Shown here one piece after another: positions 8,450 to 18,651 of a DNA stretch of 64,000 nucleotides. The notes beneath the pieces are model-generated. The model did not search any database. It had not been told where the DNA came from and worked only from the letters and a program-made list of their open reading frames with translations. Positions within the stretch are counted from its first letter, which is position 1; every line of letters starts with the position of its first letter. The position numbers were made by a program, and so were the translations under genes. Source of the stretch: Xylanimonas ulmi (GTDB taxonomy: Bacteria > Actinomycetota > Actinomycetes > Actinomycetales > Cellulomonadaceae); assembly GCF_004216535.1 (NCBI RefSeq), contig NZ_SGWX01000001.1, forward strand, positions 3,720,001 through 3,784,000, read 5' to 3'.

Positions 8450-9195
8450 GCGACGAGGTTTCGACAGGCTCGGTTGCGTCAGGCTCGGTTTCGACAGGCT
8501 CAACCTCCGGCGGTCGCCCGCAGGGCGAGGTCGTCGGCGCCCGCCACGGCTTGTTCGGCAGCGCCGGGTCGGGCGACACCTCGGGCTACGGCGGCACGGT
8601 GACGCCCATCCGGTTCCCGGGCGCGGCCGAGCGGCCGTACGGCGGCTGGTTCGACGAGGCGGTCGACGTGCTCGCCGAGGTGCTGTCCGCCGAGGGCATC
8701 GCGTTCGACGAGGCGATCGAGCGCGTCGTCGTCGACCGCCCCGGCCCGTACGCCGAGCTGACCCTGTGGGTCGCGCGCGAGCGCCTGCTGCCCGTGGCGC
8801 GCGCGCTGCGCGACGACCAGGACCTGCGGTTCGAGCTGAGCCTGGGCGTCAGCGGCGTGCACTACCCCGACGACGCCGGGCGCGAGCTGCACGCGGTCTA
8901 CCACCTGACGTCGGTGACGCACGGGCGCCGGCTGCGCCTGGAGGTCGCGTGCCCCGACGCCGACCCGCACATCCCGTCGACGACGTCGGTCTACCCGACC
9001 AACGACTGGCACGAGCGCGAGACGTTCGACTTCTTCGGCGTCGTGTTCGACGGCCATCCCGGCCTGGCCCGCATCGAGATGCCCGACGACTGGCCCGGGC
9101 ACCCGCAGCGTAAGGACTATCCGCTCGGCGGCATCCCCGTGGAGTACAAGGGCGCCACGGTGCCGCCGCCCGACACGCGCAGGAGCTACTCGTGA
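8446..9195 (+). CDS. nuoC: NADH-quinone oxidoreductase subunit C
   Basis: 249 aa, starting at a GTG overlapping the nuoB stop (GTGA). The complex I 30-kDa signature is present as [11 protein letters not shown] followed by RKDYPLGG. Core residues start near 60. The N-terminal extension contains two copies of the 19-bp dispersed repeat, translated as VSTGS-type segments at about residues 5-20; this low-complexity stretch is not part of the family fold. NuoC is a peripheral-arm scaffold next to NuoD. Confidence 0.95.
   Translation: MSDEVSTGSVASGSVSTGSTSGGRPQGEVVGARHGLFGSAGSGDTSGYGGTVTPIRFPGAAERPYGGWFDEAVDVLAEVLSAEGIAFDEAIERVVVDRPGPYAELTLWVARERLLPVARALRDDQDLRFELSLGVSGVHYPDDAGRELHAVYHLTSVTHGRRLRLEVACPDADPHIPSTTSVYPTNDWHERETFDFFGVVFDGHPGLARIEMPDDWPGHPQRKDYPLGGIPVEYKGATVPPPDTRRSYS
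8457..8505 (+). repeat. dispersed 19-bp repeat, two copies, in nuoC
   Basis: GGTTTCGACAGGCTCAACC is present at 8487-8505. A variant at 8457-8475 ends in GGTT instead of AACC. They lie in frame at the 5' end of nuoC and encode V-S-T-G-S runs. The same element, in either orientation, recurs in nuoE, nuoG and nuoJ. Confidence 0.85.
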
Positions 9196-10535
9196 CCGGC
9201 ACGACCTTCCACGCCACCCGCGCCGCCGACGAGGACCTGCCCGAGGGCGCGACGCTGTACGAGGCCTCGGGCGGCGACTGGGACGAGATCGCTCGCGAGG
9301 TCGTGGGCGAGGAGCGCATCGTCGTCAACATGGGGCCCCAGCACCCCTCGACCCACGGCGTGCTGCGCCTCATGCTCGAGATCGACGGGGAGACGGTCAC
9401 CGAGGCCCGCGCGGGCGTCGGCTACCTGCACACCGGCATCGAGAAGAACATGGAGTTCCGCACCTGGACGCAGGGCACCACGTTCTGCACCCGGATGGAC
9501 TACCTGGCGCCGCTGTTCCAGGAGGCGGCGTTCTGCCTGGGCGTCGAGCGGCTGCTGGGCGTCACGGACGACGTGCCCGAGCGCGCGAGCGTCATCCGCG
9601 TGCTGATGATGGAGCTCAACCGCGTCGGCTCGCACCTGGTGTGCCTGGGCACCGCGGGCAACGAGATGGGCGCGACGACGGTCATGACCATCGCGTTCAC
9701 CGCGCGTGAGGAGATCCTGCGGGTCTTCGAGGCGGTCACGGGCCTACGCATGAACCACGCGTACATCCGCCCGGGAGGCGTGGCGCAGGACGTGCCGGCG
9801 GACATCGGGGACCTGGTGCGCAAAGCGCTGCCCGAGGTGCGCAAGTACCTGGGCCAGCTCGGCGACCTCATGCTCGCCAACCCGATCTTCAAGGCGCGCC
9901 TGGTCGGCACAGGCTCGCTCGACCTGGCCGGGTGCATGGCCCTGGGCATCACGGGTCCTGTGCTGCGCTCGGCGGGCCTGCCGTACGACGTGCGCAAGGC
10001 GTTCCCCTACAGCGGGTACGAGACCTACGACTTCGACGTCCCCGTCTCGGACAACGCCGACTGCTACGACCGTGTCGTGCTGCGCCTGGAGGAGTGCTAC
10101 CAGTCGCTCGCCATCGTCGAGCAGGCGCTCGCGCGCCTGGAGGCGACCGTGGGCGCGCCGACGATGGTCGCCGACAAGAAGATCGCCTGGCCCGCCCAGC
10201 TCGCCGTCGGCGGCGACGGGCAGGGCAACTCGCTCGAGCACATCCGGAAGATCATGGGCACGTCGATGGAGGCCCTGATCCACCACTTCAAACTCGTGAC
10301 CGAGGGCTTCCGTGTCCCGGTCGGGCAGGCGTGGGCGACCGTGGAGCATCCGCGCGGCGAGCTCGGTGTGCACGTGGTGTCCGACGGCGGCACGCGCCCC
10401 TACCGGGCGCACTTCCGCGACCCGTCCTTCAACAACCTCCAGGCCGTGTCGGTCATGTGCGAGGGCGGCCAGGTGGCCGACGTCGTCGTGTCCGTCGCGT
10501 CGCTGGACCCCGTGCTGGGAGGTGTCGACCGATGA
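9192..10535 (+). CDS. nuoD: NADH-quinone oxidoreductase subunit D
   Basis: 447 aa from a GTG that overlaps the nuoC stop, with AGGAG 6 bp upstream. Family signatures: [16 protein letters not shown] and [16 protein letters not shown], which form part of the quinone-binding cavity with NuoB. It is descended from the large subunit of [NiFe] hydrogenases but lacks the metal-binding cysteines, as expected. Length and C-terminus are normal. Confidence 0.97.
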   Translation: MTGTTFHATRAADEDLPEGATLYEASGGDWDEIAREVVGEERIVVNMGPQHPSTHGVLRLMLEIDGETVTEARAGVGYLHTGIEKNMEFRTWTQGTTFCTRMDYLAPLFQEAAFCLGVERLLGVTDDVPERASVIRVLMMELNRVGSHLVCLGTAGNEMGATTVMTIAFTAREEILRVFEAVTGLRMNHAYIRPGGVAQDVPADIGDLVRKALPEVRKYLGQLGDLMLANPIFKARLVGTGSLDLAGCMALGITGPVLRSAGLPYDVRKAFPYSGYETYDFDVPVSDNADCYDRVVLRLEECYQSLAIVEQALARLEATVGAPTMVADKKIAWPAQLAVGGDGQGNSLEHIRKIMGTSMEALIHHFKLVTEGFRVPVGQAWATVEHPRGELGVHVVSDGGTRPYRAHFRDPSFNNLQAVSVMCEGGQVADVVVSVASLDPVLGGVDR

Positions 10536-11281
10536 CCTACGACGAGCAGACCCTGACGTCGCTGCGCGCCGACGCCGACGACGTCGTCGCCCGCTACCCC
10601 GACCCGCGCTCGGGGCTGCTGCCGCTGCTGCATCTGGTCCAGTCGGTCGACGGGTACGTCAGCAGCGACGGCATCCGGTTCTGCGCAGAGCGCCTGGGCC
10701 TGACCCCCGCCGAGGTCAGCGCGGTGGCGACCTTCTACTCGCAGTACAAGCGCCACCCCAACGGCGCCTACACCGTGGGCGTGTGCACCAACACGCTGTG
10801 CGCCGTCATGGGCGGCGACGCGATCTTCGACGAGCTCAGCGAGCACCTGGGCGTGGGGCACGACGAGACGACCGAGGACGGCGCCATCACGCTCGAGCGC
10901 GTCGAGTGCAACGCGGCGTGCGACTACGCGCCGGTCATGATGGTCAACTGGGAGTTCTTCGACAACCAGACGCCCGAGTCGGCCAAGGCCGTCGCCGACG
11001 ACCTTCGTGCGGGCAGGCCCGTGGCGCCCACGCGCGGCGCCGCGCAGGTGTGCACGTTCAAGCAGATGAGCCGCGTGCTGGCCGGGTTCCCCGACGGGCG
11101 GGCGGACGAGGGCGGGATCGCGGGCGAGCCGACGCTCGCCGGCCTGCGCCTGGCGCGCGAGCGCGGCTGGACCGCGCCCCCACCCCCGCCTGTCGACCCC
11201 CCGCCGGTTGACCCCCCGCTGGTTGAGCCCGTCGAAACCCCGGCGGTCGAGCCTGTCGAGACCAAGGGGGACCCGAAGTGA
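10532..11281 (+). CDS. nuoE: NADH-quinone oxidoreductase subunit E
   Basis: 249 aa from the ATG overlapping the nuoD stop. The thioredoxin-like [2Fe-2S] N1a ligands are Cys85 and Cys90 (VCTNTLC) and Cys126 and Cys130 (ECNAACDY). With NuoF and NuoG it forms the NADH dehydrogenase module. The C-terminal ~35 residues are a Pro/Val/Glu-rich tail built from copies of the 19-bp repeat (VEPVET units), beyond the normal family end. Confidence 0.96.
   Translation: MTYDEQTLTSLRADADDVVARYPDPRSGLLPLLHLVQSVDGYVSSDGIRFCAERLGLTPAEVSAVATFYSQYKRHPNGAYTVGVCTNTLCAVMGGDAIFDELSEHLGVGHDETTEDGAITLERVECNAACDYAPVMMVNWEFFDNQTPESAKAVADDLRAGRPVAPTRGAAQVCTFKQMSRVLAGFPDGRADEGGIAGEPTLAGLRLARERGWTAPPPPPVDPPPVDPPLVEPVETPAVEPVETKGDPK
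11188..11263 (+). repeat. dispersed 19-bp repeat cluster in the nuoE 3' end
   Basis: Reverse orientation relative to nuoC. A near-perfect copy GGTTGAGCCCGTCGAAACC is at 11221-11239 and a diverged copy GGTCGAGCCTGTCGAGACC is at 11245-11263. More decayed fragments (GCCTGTCGACC, GGTTGACC) are at 11188-11212. All are read in frame as Val-Glu-Pro/Val-Asp-Pro units. Confidence 0.75.
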
Positions 11282-12624
11282 CCACCCTGACCCCCGTCCT
11301 GACCGACACCTGGGACGCCGAGCGCTCCTGGACGCTAGAGACCTACCTCGCCCACGACGGCTACGCCGCACTGCGCAAGGCGCTGACCATGACCCCGGCC
11401 GACCTGGTCCAGACGGTCAAGGACTCAGGCCTGCGCGGGCGCGGCGGCGCGGGATTCCCCACGGGGATGAAGTGGGGATTCCTGCCGCCCGACGACGGCA
11501 AGCCGCGCTATCTGGTCGTCAACGCCGACGAGTCCGAGCCGGGCACGTGCAAGGACATCCCGCTCATGATGGCCAGCCCCCAGCACCTGGTCGAGGGTGT
11601 GGCGATCACGAGCGTCGCGATCAACTGCCACCACGCGTTCATCTACGTGCGCGGCGAGGTGCTGCACGTCTACCGCCGGCTGCTGGCCGCGGTGCGCGAG
11701 GCGTACGACGCCGGATACCTGGGCAAGGACATCCTGGGCAGCGGCTTCGACCTCGACGTCACGGTGCACGCGGGCGCGGGCGCCTATATCTGCGGCGAGG
11801 AGACGGCGCTGCTCGACTCGCTCGAGGGTCGGCGTGGGCAGCCGCGCCTCAAGCCGCCGTTCCCGGCCGTCGAGGGCCTGTACGCGCGCCCCACGGTGGT
11901 CAACAACGTCGAGTCGATCGCGTCGGTGCCGGCGATCGTGCGCCTCGGCGCCGACTGGTTCGCCTCGATGGGCGTCGGGCGCTCCACGGGCCACGGGCTG
12001 TTCTCGCTGTCGGGGCACGTCACACGTCCGGGCCAGTACGAGGCGCCGCTGGGCGTCACGCTGCGCGAGCTGCTCGACATGGCGGGCGGCGTGCGGGCGG
12101 GGCACGAGCTGAAGTTCTGGACCCCGGGCGGCTCCTCGACGCCCATGTTCACCAGCGCCCACCTCGACGTGCCGCTCGACTACGAGTCGGTGGGCGCCGC
12201 CAAGTCGATGCTCGGCACGCGCGCGCTGCAGCTCTTCGACGAGACGACCTGCGTGGTGCGCGCGGTGAGCCGCTGGACCGACTTCTACGCGCACGAGTCG
12301 TGCGGCAAGTGCACCCCGTGCCGCGAGGGCACCTACTGGATGAAGCAGGTGCTGCGGCGCATCGAGGCGGGCGGGGGCGCCGACGGCGACATCGACCTGC
12401 TGCTCGACCTGTGCGACAACATCCTCGGCCGCGCGTTCTGCGCGCTGGGCGACGGCGCGACCTCGCCCGTGACCAGCTCGATCGAGCTGTTCCGCGACGA
12501 GTACCAGGCGCATATCGACGGCCATGGCTGCCCGTTCGACCCGGCCGCCTCGGCCCTGTTCGAGTACACCCCGAAGACCCCGAGCAACCAGCCCGGCGTG
12601 CTCGCCGGCGCAGGAGGTCACTGA
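11278..12624 (+). CDS. nuoF: NADH-quinone oxidoreductase subunit F
   Basis: 448 aa from the GTG overlapping the nuoE stop. It carries the glycine-rich NADH-binding loop [16 protein letters not shown], the FMN region [14 protein letters not shown] and the [4Fe-4S] N3 ligands Cys342, Cys345, Cys348 ([11 protein letters not shown]) and Cys388 (AFCALGD). This subunit oxidises NADH via FMN. It ends in TGATG with nuoG. Confidence 0.97.
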   Translation: MTTLTPVLTDTWDAERSWTLETYLAHDGYAALRKALTMTPADLVQTVKDSGLRGRGGAGFPTGMKWGFLPPDDGKPRYLVVNADESEPGTCKDIPLMMASPQHLVEGVAITSVAINCHHAFIYVRGEVLHVYRRLLAAVREAYDAGYLGKDILGSGFDLDVTVHAGAGAYICGEETALLDSLEGRRGQPRLKPPFPAVEGLYARPTVVNNVESIASVPAIVRLGADWFASMGVGRSTGHGLFSLSGHVTRPGQYEAPLGVTLRELLDMAGGVRAGHELKFWTPGGSSTPMFTSAHLDVPLDYESVGAAKSMLGTRALQLFDETTCVVRAVSRWTDFYAHESCGKCTPCREGTYWMKQVLRRIEAGGGADGDIDLLLDLCDNILGRAFCALGDGATSPVTSSIELFRDEYQAHIDGHGCPFDPAASALFEYTPKTPSNQPGVLAGAGGH

Positions 12625-15359
12625 TGACCGCGACTGCGGACAAGACGGCGGCGGGTGGCGGCGTCGCCAGGGCCGACGGCGCGACGCCCGCCGAGCCGAT
12701 CCCCGACGGCGTGACCGTCACGATCGACGACGTCCAGGTCACCGTGCCGAAGGGCACCTTGGTGATCCGGGCGGCCGAGCAGATCGGCGTCCAGATCCCG
12801 CGCTTCTGCGACCACCCGCTGCTCGAGCCCGTCGGCGCGTGCCGGCAGTGCCTGGTCGAGGTCGCCGTGCCCGACCGTGAGGGCAACGTGCGGCCCATGC
12901 CCAAGCCGCAGGCGTCGTGCACGCTCGAGGCCACGGCGGGCATGGTGGTGCGCACCGCGCACACCTCTCCGGTCGCGGACAAGGCGCAGGCCGGGGTCAT
13001 GGAGCTGCTGCTCATGAACCACCCGCTCGACTGCCCCGTGTGCGACAAGGGCGGCGAGTGCCCGCTGCAGAACCAGGCGATGACCAACGGCGCGCCCGAC
13101 ACGCGGTTCGTCGACGTCAAGCGGGTGTTCCCCAAGCCGATCGGCGTCTCGACGCAGATCCTCCTGGACCGCGAGCGGTGCGTGCTGTGCCAGCGCTGCA
13201 CGCGCTTCAGCGACGAGATCGCGGGCGACGCGTTCATCGCGCTGCAGGAGCGCGGCGCGCGCCAGCAGATCGGGGCGTTCGACGTCGACGTGCTGGGCTA
13301 CGCGGCCTCGGGGGCGTCGCCCGACGGGGTGGTTTCGACAGGCTCAACCACCGGGGGGGTTTCGGCGGGCTCGACCACCGGGGACGCTCCCGTCGGGGGC
13401 GCGGCGCCCACGGAGGACGGGACCCCGTTCGCCTCGTACTTCTCGGGCAACACCATCCAGATCTGCCCGGTCGGCGCGCTGACCAGTGCGACCTATCGGT
13501 TCCGCGCCCGCCCGTTCGACCTGGTCTCGACGCCGGCCATCGCCGAGCACGACTCCAGCTGCGCCGCGATCCGCGTCGACCACCGCCGCGGCACGGTGAT
13601 GCGCCGCCTGGCGGGCGACGACCCCGCGGTCAACGAGGAGTGGATCACCGACAAGGACCGCTTCGCGTTCGCGTGGCAGTCCGCGCCCGACCGCATCACC
13701 ACGCCGCTGGTGCGCGACCGGGTCACGACCGCCGCGGGCGTCGAGCGAGGCGAGCTGCGCCCCGCGAGCTGGGTCGAGGCGCTTGAGCTCGCCGCCGAGG
13801 GGCTGGAGCGCGCACGGGCCGCGGGCGGCGTCGGGGTGCTGCCCGGCGGCCGGCTGACGGTGGAGGACGCGTTCGCGTGGTCGCGCTACGCGCGCACCGT
13901 GCTCGGCTCCGACGACGTCGACCAGCGCGCGCGGGCGCACTCGGCCGAGGAGACGGCCTTCCTCGCCCACGCCGTGGCCGGCACGGGCGTCGGCGTCACG
14001 TTCGGCGACCTGGAGAGGGCGCCTGTCGTGCTGCTCGCGGGCCTGGAGGCCGAGGAGGAGGGCGGCTACCTGTTCCTGCGGCTGCGCAAGGCCGTGCGCA
14101 AGCACGGGCTGCGCGTGCTGGGCCTGGCGCCCTTCGCCACACTCGGCCTGCGGCGACTGGACGGCGACCTGCTGCCCGCCGCGCCCGGCATGGAGGGCGA
14201 GTGGTTGGGCGCCGTGGCGGCGCAGGCCAGCGGCGTGGCGCTGCCCGCCGACCTCGCCCCCGCCGAGTCGGCGGCCATCACCGCGGCCGCGGCCGCGCTG
14301 GCCGAGCCCGGCGCCGTCGTCCTGGTGGGCGAGCGGCTGGCCGGGTCGCCGGGCGCGCTCGGCGCCGCGCTGCGGCTCGCCGAGGCCACCGGGGCGCGCC
14401 TGGCCTGGGTGCCGCGGCGCGTGGGCGAGCGCGGCGGCGTCGAGGCGGGCCTGCTGCCCGGCCTGCTGCCCGGCGGCCGGCCGATCACCGACCCCGCGGC
14501 CCGGGCCGAGGTCGCCCGCGCGTGGGGCGTCGCGGAGGCGGCGCTGCCGACGGCGCCGGGCCGCGACCTGAGCGGCGTCATCGCGGCGCTCGCGGACGGG
14601 ACGCTCGGCGGAGCGCTGGTCGGCGGCGTCGAGCTCGCCGACCTGCCCGACCCGGCCGCCGCGCGTGCGGCGCTGGCGAGCGCGGGATTCGTCGTGAGCC
14701 TGGAGGTCCGCGCCAGCGAGGTGACCGCGCTGGCCGACGTCGTGCTTCCCGTCGCCCCGCCTGTCGAGCGCGCCGGATCGTATGTGAGCTGGGAGGGGCG
14801 GGTGCGCCCGTTCGGGCAGGCGCTCGAGTCCGCGGCGCTGCCCGACCACCGGGTGCTGCACGCCCTGGCCGCGCAGGCCGGCGTCAATCTGGGCGCCGAC
14901 GACGTGCGCGCGGCCCACCGCGCGGTGGGCGCGCTGCCCGCCTGGACGGGAGAGCGCGTGCCCGCCCCCGCGCCGGTCGCCGTCGAGGCGCCGTCGGTGG
15001 ACGCGGGCGCGGCGGTGCTCGCCTCGTGGCATCTGCTGCTCGACGACGGCGCGCTGCAGGACGGCGAGCCGCACCTGGCGGGCACGGCCAAGCGGCCCGT
15101 GGCCCGCCTGAGCGCGACCACGGCCGCCGCGGCCGGGGTGCGCGACGGCGAGCGGGTCACCGTGTCGACCGGCCGCGGGGCGATCACCCTGCCCGTGCGC
15201 GTCACGGAGATGGTCGACCACGTCGTGTGGCTGCCGCTGGCCAGCAAGGGGTCGCGCGTGCACGACGCGCTCGGCGCCTCACCCGGCGACGTCGTGAGCC
15301 TCGCACCCGCTCCTGTGGCCGCGCAGACCACCCCGAGCGGTGACGGAGGTGCCGCATGA
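12624..15359 (+). CDS. nuoG: NADH-quinone oxidoreductase subunit G
   Basis: 911 aa from the ATG in TGATG, with GGAGGT upstream. The N-terminal ferredoxin domain has [15 protein letters not shown]. It is followed by the N5/N4 cluster segments ([24 protein letters not shown]), then a long molybdopterin-oxidoreductase-like domain. Between the [10 protein letters not shown] region and the conserved [15 protein letters not shown] block, about 35 low-complexity residues are inserted (residues ~230-268), including two repeat copies. The molybdopterin-like half is a structural relic in complex I. Confidence 0.95.
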   Translation: MTATADKTAAGGGVARADGATPAEPIPDGVTVTIDDVQVTVPKGTLVIRAAEQIGVQIPRFCDHPLLEPVGACRQCLVEVAVPDREGNVRPMPKPQASCTLEATAGMVVRTAHTSPVADKAQAGVMELLLMNHPLDCPVCDKGGECPLQNQAMTNGAPDTRFVDVKRVFPKPIGVSTQILLDRERCVLCQRCTRFSDEIAGDAFIALQERGARQQIGAFDVDVLGYAASGASPDGVVSTGSTTGGVSAGSTTGDAPVGGAAPTEDGTPFASYFSGNTIQICPVGALTSATYRFRARPFDLVSTPAIAEHDSSCAAIRVDHRRGTVMRRLAGDDPAVNEEWITDKDRFAFAWQSAPDRITTPLVRDRVTTAAGVERGELRPASWVEALELAAEGLERARAAGGVGVLPGGRLTVEDAFAWSRYARTVLGSDDVDQRARAHSAEETAFLAHAVAGTGVGVTFGDLERAPVVLLAGLEAEEEGGYLFLRLRKAVRKHGLRVLGLAPFATLGLRRLDGDLLPAAPGMEGEWLGAVAAQASGVALPADLAPAESAAITAAAAALAEPGAVVLVGERLAGSPGALGAALRLAEATGARLAWVPRRVGERGGVEAGLLPGLLPGGRPITDPAARAEVARAWGVAEAALPTAPGRDLSGVIAALADGTLGGALVGGVELADLPDPAAARAALASAGFVVSLEVRASEVTALADVVLPVAPPVERAGSYVSWEGRVRPFGQALESAALPDHRVLHALAAQAGVNLGADDVRAAHRAVGALPAWTGERVPAPAPVAVEAPSVDAGAAVLASWHLLLDDGALQDGEPHLAGTAKRPVARLSATTAAAAGVRDGERVTVSTGRGAITLPVRVTEMVDHVVWLPLASKGSRVHDALGASPGDVVSLAPAPVAAQTTPSGDGGAA
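13331..13376 (+). repeat. dispersed 19-bp repeat, two copies, inside nuoG
   Basis: A perfect GGTTTCGACAGGCTCAACC is at 13331-13349 and a diverged copy GGTTTCGGCGGGCTCGACC at 13358-13376. Both are in frame and give VSTGSTTGG-type sequence. They interrupt the coding region of a conserved Fe-S subunit at a likely surface loop. Confidence 0.85.
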
Positions 15360-16672
15360 TCCCCGGAGTCGTCGCCGACTTCTCGCGCGACAACGGCTGG
15401 ACGTTCCTGGTCAAGGCCGTGCTGATCCTCGTGTTCCTGCTGACCAGCGTGCTCATCGCGATCTGGTTCGAGCGCAAGGTCGTCGGCCGCATGCAGGTGC
15501 GCCCCGGCCCCAACGTGCACGGCCCCTTCGGCCTGCTCCAGTCGCTCTCAGACGCCATGAAGCTGCTGCTCAAGGAGGACGTCAGCGTCACCGCGGCCGA
15601 TCGCGTCATCTACCTGCTGGCGCCGATGATCTCGGTGTTCTGCTCGCTGCTGGTCTTCGCCGTGGTGCCGTTCGGCCCCGAGGTGCGCCTGCCGTTCACC
15701 GACTGGTCGACGCCCGCGCAGCTGACCGACTTCCCCGTGGCGGTGCTCTACGTGCTGGCGTGCGCGTCGGTGGGCGTCTACGGCATCGTGCTGGGCGGCT
15801 GGTCGTCGGGCTCGACGTACCCGCTGCTGGGCTCGGTGCGCTCGACGGCGCAGGTCATCAGCTACGAGTTGGCGATGGGCCTGTCGCTGGTCAGCGTGTT
15901 CATCCTGTCGGGCTCGATGTCGACGTCGACGATCGTGGAGCAGCAGACCAGCCAGTGGTTCCTCATCCCGCTGCTGCCGGCGTTCATCGTCTACGTCATC
16001 TCGATGATCGGCGAGACCAACCGCCTGCCGTTCGACCTGCCCGAGGCCGAGGGTGAGCTCGTCTCGGGGTACATGACCGAGTACTCGTCGATGAAGTTCG
16101 CCTGGTTCTTCCTGGCCGAGTACATCAACATGCTCAACGTCTCCGCCGTGGCCACGACGCTGTTCCTCGGCGGCTGGCGCGCCCCGGCGCCGTTGTCGCT
16201 CATCGCGGACGGCGCCCTCAACACCGGATGGTGGCCGCTGCTGTGGTTCCTGGCCAAGGTGTGGATCCTCATGTTCGTGTTCGTCTGGGTGCGCGGCACG
16301 CTGCTGCGCCTGCGCTACGACCAGTTCATGGTGTTCGGCTGGAAGGTGCTCATCCCGGTCGCGCTCGGCTGGCTCGTGCTGCTGTCGGTCGTGCAGTGGG
16401 TGCGGCTCGACGGCCAGGTGCCGCGCGGCACGCTCGTCGCGGTGCTGGTCGGCATCGGCGTCATCGCGGTGGCGCTGCTGACCTTCTGGCCCGAGCGCCG
16501 CGAGCAGCCCCCCGCGCCCATAGCCCCGTTCGACGCGTTCGCGGGCGGCTACCCCGTGCCGCCGTTGCCCGGGCAGACGCTGCCACCGTCGCCGCGCGCG
16601 GCCCGCCGCCCCGTCACGGTCGACGCGACCCCCGCCTCCGGCGGGCCCGACGCCGAGGAGGACGCCCGATGA
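15356..16672 (+). CDS. nuoH: NADH-quinone oxidoreductase subunit H
   Basis: 438 aa with about eight or nine membrane helices. Conserved motifs: [18 protein letters not shown] at the first cytoplasmic loop and [12 protein letters not shown]-type [20 protein letters not shown] at the quinone-tunnel loop. NuoH links the peripheral and membrane arms. Beyond the usual ~330-residue core it carries a Pro-rich cytoplasmic tail of about 50 residues, a feature often seen in actinobacterial NuoH. The start overlaps the nuoG stop (ATGA). Confidence 0.97.
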   Translation: MIPGVVADFSRDNGWTFLVKAVLILVFLLTSVLIAIWFERKVVGRMQVRPGPNVHGPFGLLQSLSDAMKLLLKEDVSVTAADRVIYLLAPMISVFCSLLVFAVVPFGPEVRLPFTDWSTPAQLTDFPVAVLYVLACASVGVYGIVLGGWSSGSTYPLLGSVRSTAQVISYELAMGLSLVSVFILSGSMSTSTIVEQQTSQWFLIPLLPAFIVYVISMIGETNRLPFDLPEAEGELVSGYMTEYSSMKFAWFFLAEYINMLNVSAVATTLFLGGWRAPAPLSLIADGALNTGWWPLLWFLAKVWILMFVFVWVRGTLLRLRYDQFMVFGWKVLIPVALGWLVLLSVVQWVRLDGQVPRGTLVAVLVGIGVIAVALLTFWPERREQPPAPIAPFDAFAGGYPVPPLPGQTLPPSPRAARRPVTVDATPASGGPDAEEDAR

Positions 16673-17490
16673 GCGAGTACCAGCCGCTGCGGCCCACCAA
16701 GGGTCCGGTCGGGCGCCTGTTCGCGCCCGTCGCGGGGTTCGGGGTGACGCTCGGGGCCATGTTCCGGCCCACCGTGACCGAGCAGTACCCGTTCGAGAAG
16801 GTCCCGCCCGCGCGCCGCTACCACGGCCGCCACCAGCTCAACCGCTACGCCGACGGGCTGGAGAAGTGCATCGGCTGCGAGCTGTGCGCGTGGGCGTGCC
16901 CGGCCGACGCCATCTACGTCGAGGGCGCCGACAACGCCGAGGTCGTGGCCGAGACCGGGGGCGGGCAGGTCAGCCCCGGCGAGCGCTACGGGCGCGTCTA
17001 CCAGATCAACTACCTGCGGTGCGTCTTCTGCGGGCTGTGCGTCGAGGCGTGCCCCACCCGCGCGCTGACGATGTCCAACGACTACGAGCTCACCGGTCCC
17101 ACGCGTGCGGGGATGATCTACGAGAAGCAGGACCTGCTGGCCCCACCCGCCGCGGGCGCGCTCGCCGGACCGCACCCGATGGTCGAGGGCACGACCGACA
17201 CCGACTACTACCAGGGCAAGGTCACCGCCCCGACGGCCGAGCAGGTGGCGTGGGTGCGTGAGCACCGCCCCGACGACCCGACGCTCGCGGAAGCGGCCGA
17301 CGTCGTCGACGGCCGGGCCGCGCCGCCGCAGCCGACGCAGCACACGCTGCGCCCGTCGGCCACCAAGGCCGACTACACCCGGGTCGCGGCCGAGGGCGGG
17401 CACGCGGGCGACCGCCGCGCAGGCGAGGCTCCCGAGGCGGCTGCGCTCGTGCCCGGCGCCGCCGCGCCCAGGAACGGAGGCGTGCGATGA
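16669..17490 (+). CDS. nuoI: NADH-quinone oxidoreductase subunit I
   Basis: 273 aa. Two classical [4Fe-4S] motifs, [12 protein letters not shown] and [12 protein letters not shown], carry clusters N6a and N6b, which hand electrons to NuoB. The ferredoxin core ends near residue 150. The last ~100 residues are an Ala/Pro/Asp-rich tail much longer than in enterobacterial NuoI. It overlaps nuoH and nuoJ by four bases each. Confidence 0.97.
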   Translation: MSEYQPLRPTKGPVGRLFAPVAGFGVTLGAMFRPTVTEQYPFEKVPPARRYHGRHQLNRYADGLEKCIGCELCAWACPADAIYVEGADNAEVVAETGGGQVSPGERYGRVYQINYLRCVFCGLCVEACPTRALTMSNDYELTGPTRAGMIYEKQDLLAPPAAGALAGPHPMVEGTTDTDYYQGKVTAPTAEQVAWVREHRPDDPTLAEAADVVDGRAAPPQPTQHTLRPSATKADYTRVAAEGGHAGDRRAGEAPEAAALVPGAAAPRNGGVR

Positions 17491-18341
17491 CGACGTCGGC
17501 AGGTGAGGCGGCCCTGTTCGGGATCCTCGCCCCGCTCATGGTCCTGGCCGCGCTCGGACTGCTGTTCGCCCGGCGCGCCGTGCACGCGGCCGTGTGCGTG
17601 GTCTTCGTGATGATCGCCCTGGCCGTGCTGTACGTGGCCAACGAGGCGCCGTTCCTGGGCGTCGTCCAGGTGGTCGTCTACACCGGCGCGGTCATGATGC
17701 TGTTCCTGTTCGTGCTCATGCTCGTGGGCGTCGACGCCGCGGACTCGCTCACCGAGACCATCCGCGGCCAGCGGTGGATCGGGGTCCTGTTCGGCGCCGG
17801 GCTGCTCGTCGTGCTGCTCGGTGTGCTCGGGCGCACCGACCTGCCGCCCGCGATCGGGCTCGACCTGGCCAACGCGCAGACCAACCCGACGGGCCTGGCC
17901 GCGATCCTGTTCGGCGACTACGTCCTGGCCATGGAGGTCATCGGCGTGCTGCTGGTGACCGCGGCGCTCGCGGGGCTCGTGCTCACCCACCGGCGCCGGC
18001 TCGGCGAGCGGCGCACCCAGCACACCCGGATGCGAGAGCGGGTGGCCGCGGTGGCCCAGGGCGCGCCGCTGACGCCGCTGCCCGCACCGGGCGTCTACGC
18101 GCAGAACAACGCCATGGACACTCCGGCGCTCGGCCCCGACGGGCAGCCGCTCGAGCACTCCGTGCCGCGCGTGCTGCGCATCCGCGGCCAGCAGCGCACG
18201 GCGGCCGACGTGCTCACGGCCGAGGAGACGCTGCGCGCCCGCCTCGGCCTGCCCGCGGCGGTCGATTCTCCGGTTGAGCCTGTCGAAACCACCACCCCGT
18301 CCACCCCCACCCCCACCGACGACGCGGAGGCGAGGAGCTGA
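17487..18341 (+). CDS. nuoJ: NADH-quinone oxidoreductase subunit J
   Basis: 284 aa. Five membrane helices fill the first ~170 residues (for example [21 protein letters not shown], conserved as [14 protein letters not shown]). A ~110-residue hydrophilic tail follows and ends with one copy of the 19-bp repeat, read as VEPVETT. NuoJ contributes the pi-bulge helix of the membrane arm. Its stop overlaps the nuoK start by one base. Confidence 0.95.
   Translation: MTTSAGEAALFGILAPLMVLAALGLLFARRAVHAAVCVVFVMIALAVLYVANEAPFLGVVQVVVYTGAVMMLFLFVLMLVGVDAADSLTETIRGQRWIGVLFGAGLLVVLLGVLGRTDLPPAIGLDLANAQTNPTGLAAILFGDYVLAMEVIGVLLVTAALAGLVLTHRRRLGERRTQHTRMRERVAAVAQGAPLTPLPAPGVYAQNNAMDTPALGPDGQPLEHSVPRVLRIRGQQRTAADVLTAEETLRARLGLPAAVDSPVEPVETTTPSTPTPTDDAEARS
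18272..18290 (+). repeat. dispersed 19-bp repeat, single copy, in the nuoJ tail
   Basis: GGTTGAGCCTGTCGAAACC, the exact reverse complement of the copies in nuoC and nuoG, read in frame as VEPVET in the cytoplasmic tail of NuoJ. Confidence 0.85.
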
Positions 18342-18640
18342 TGGCCGTCACCAACTACCTGGTGCTCGCCGTGATCCTGTTCTCGATCGGGGCCACCACG
18401 GTGCTGCTGCGCCGCAACGCCATCGTCGTGTTCATGGGCGTCGAGCTCATGCTCAACGCGACCAACCTCGCGTTCGTCACCTTCGCCCGCATCCACGGCG
18501 ACCTCACGGGGCAGGTGCTCGCCTTCTTCGTCATGGTCGTGGCCGCCGCCGAGGTCGTCGTCGGGCTGGCGATCATCGTGACGATCTTCCGGACCCGCCG
18601 CTCGGCCTCGGTCGACGACGTCAACCTTCTCAACGGCTAG
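18341..18640 (+). CDS. nuoK: NADH-quinone oxidoreductase subunit K
   Basis: 99 aa with three membrane helices. The conserved Glu-bearing helix reads [16 protein letters not shown], and a second acidic helix reads [14 protein letters not shown]. NuoK forms one of the proton channels with NuoJ. Length is typical. There is a 1-bp overlap with nuoJ and an 11-bp gap to nuoL. Confidence 0.97.
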   Translation: MAVTNYLVLAVILFSIGATTVLLRRNAIVVFMGVELMLNATNLAFVTFARIHGDLTGQVLAFFVMVVAAAEVVVGLAIIVTIFRTRRSASVDDVNLLNG

Positions 18641-18651
18641 GGGGCCCTCGG

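Noticed and set aside
8457-18290. The 19-bp repeats as a CRISPR array
   Set aside because: Copies are few, scattered over 10 kb inside coding genes, in both orientations, with no regular spacers.
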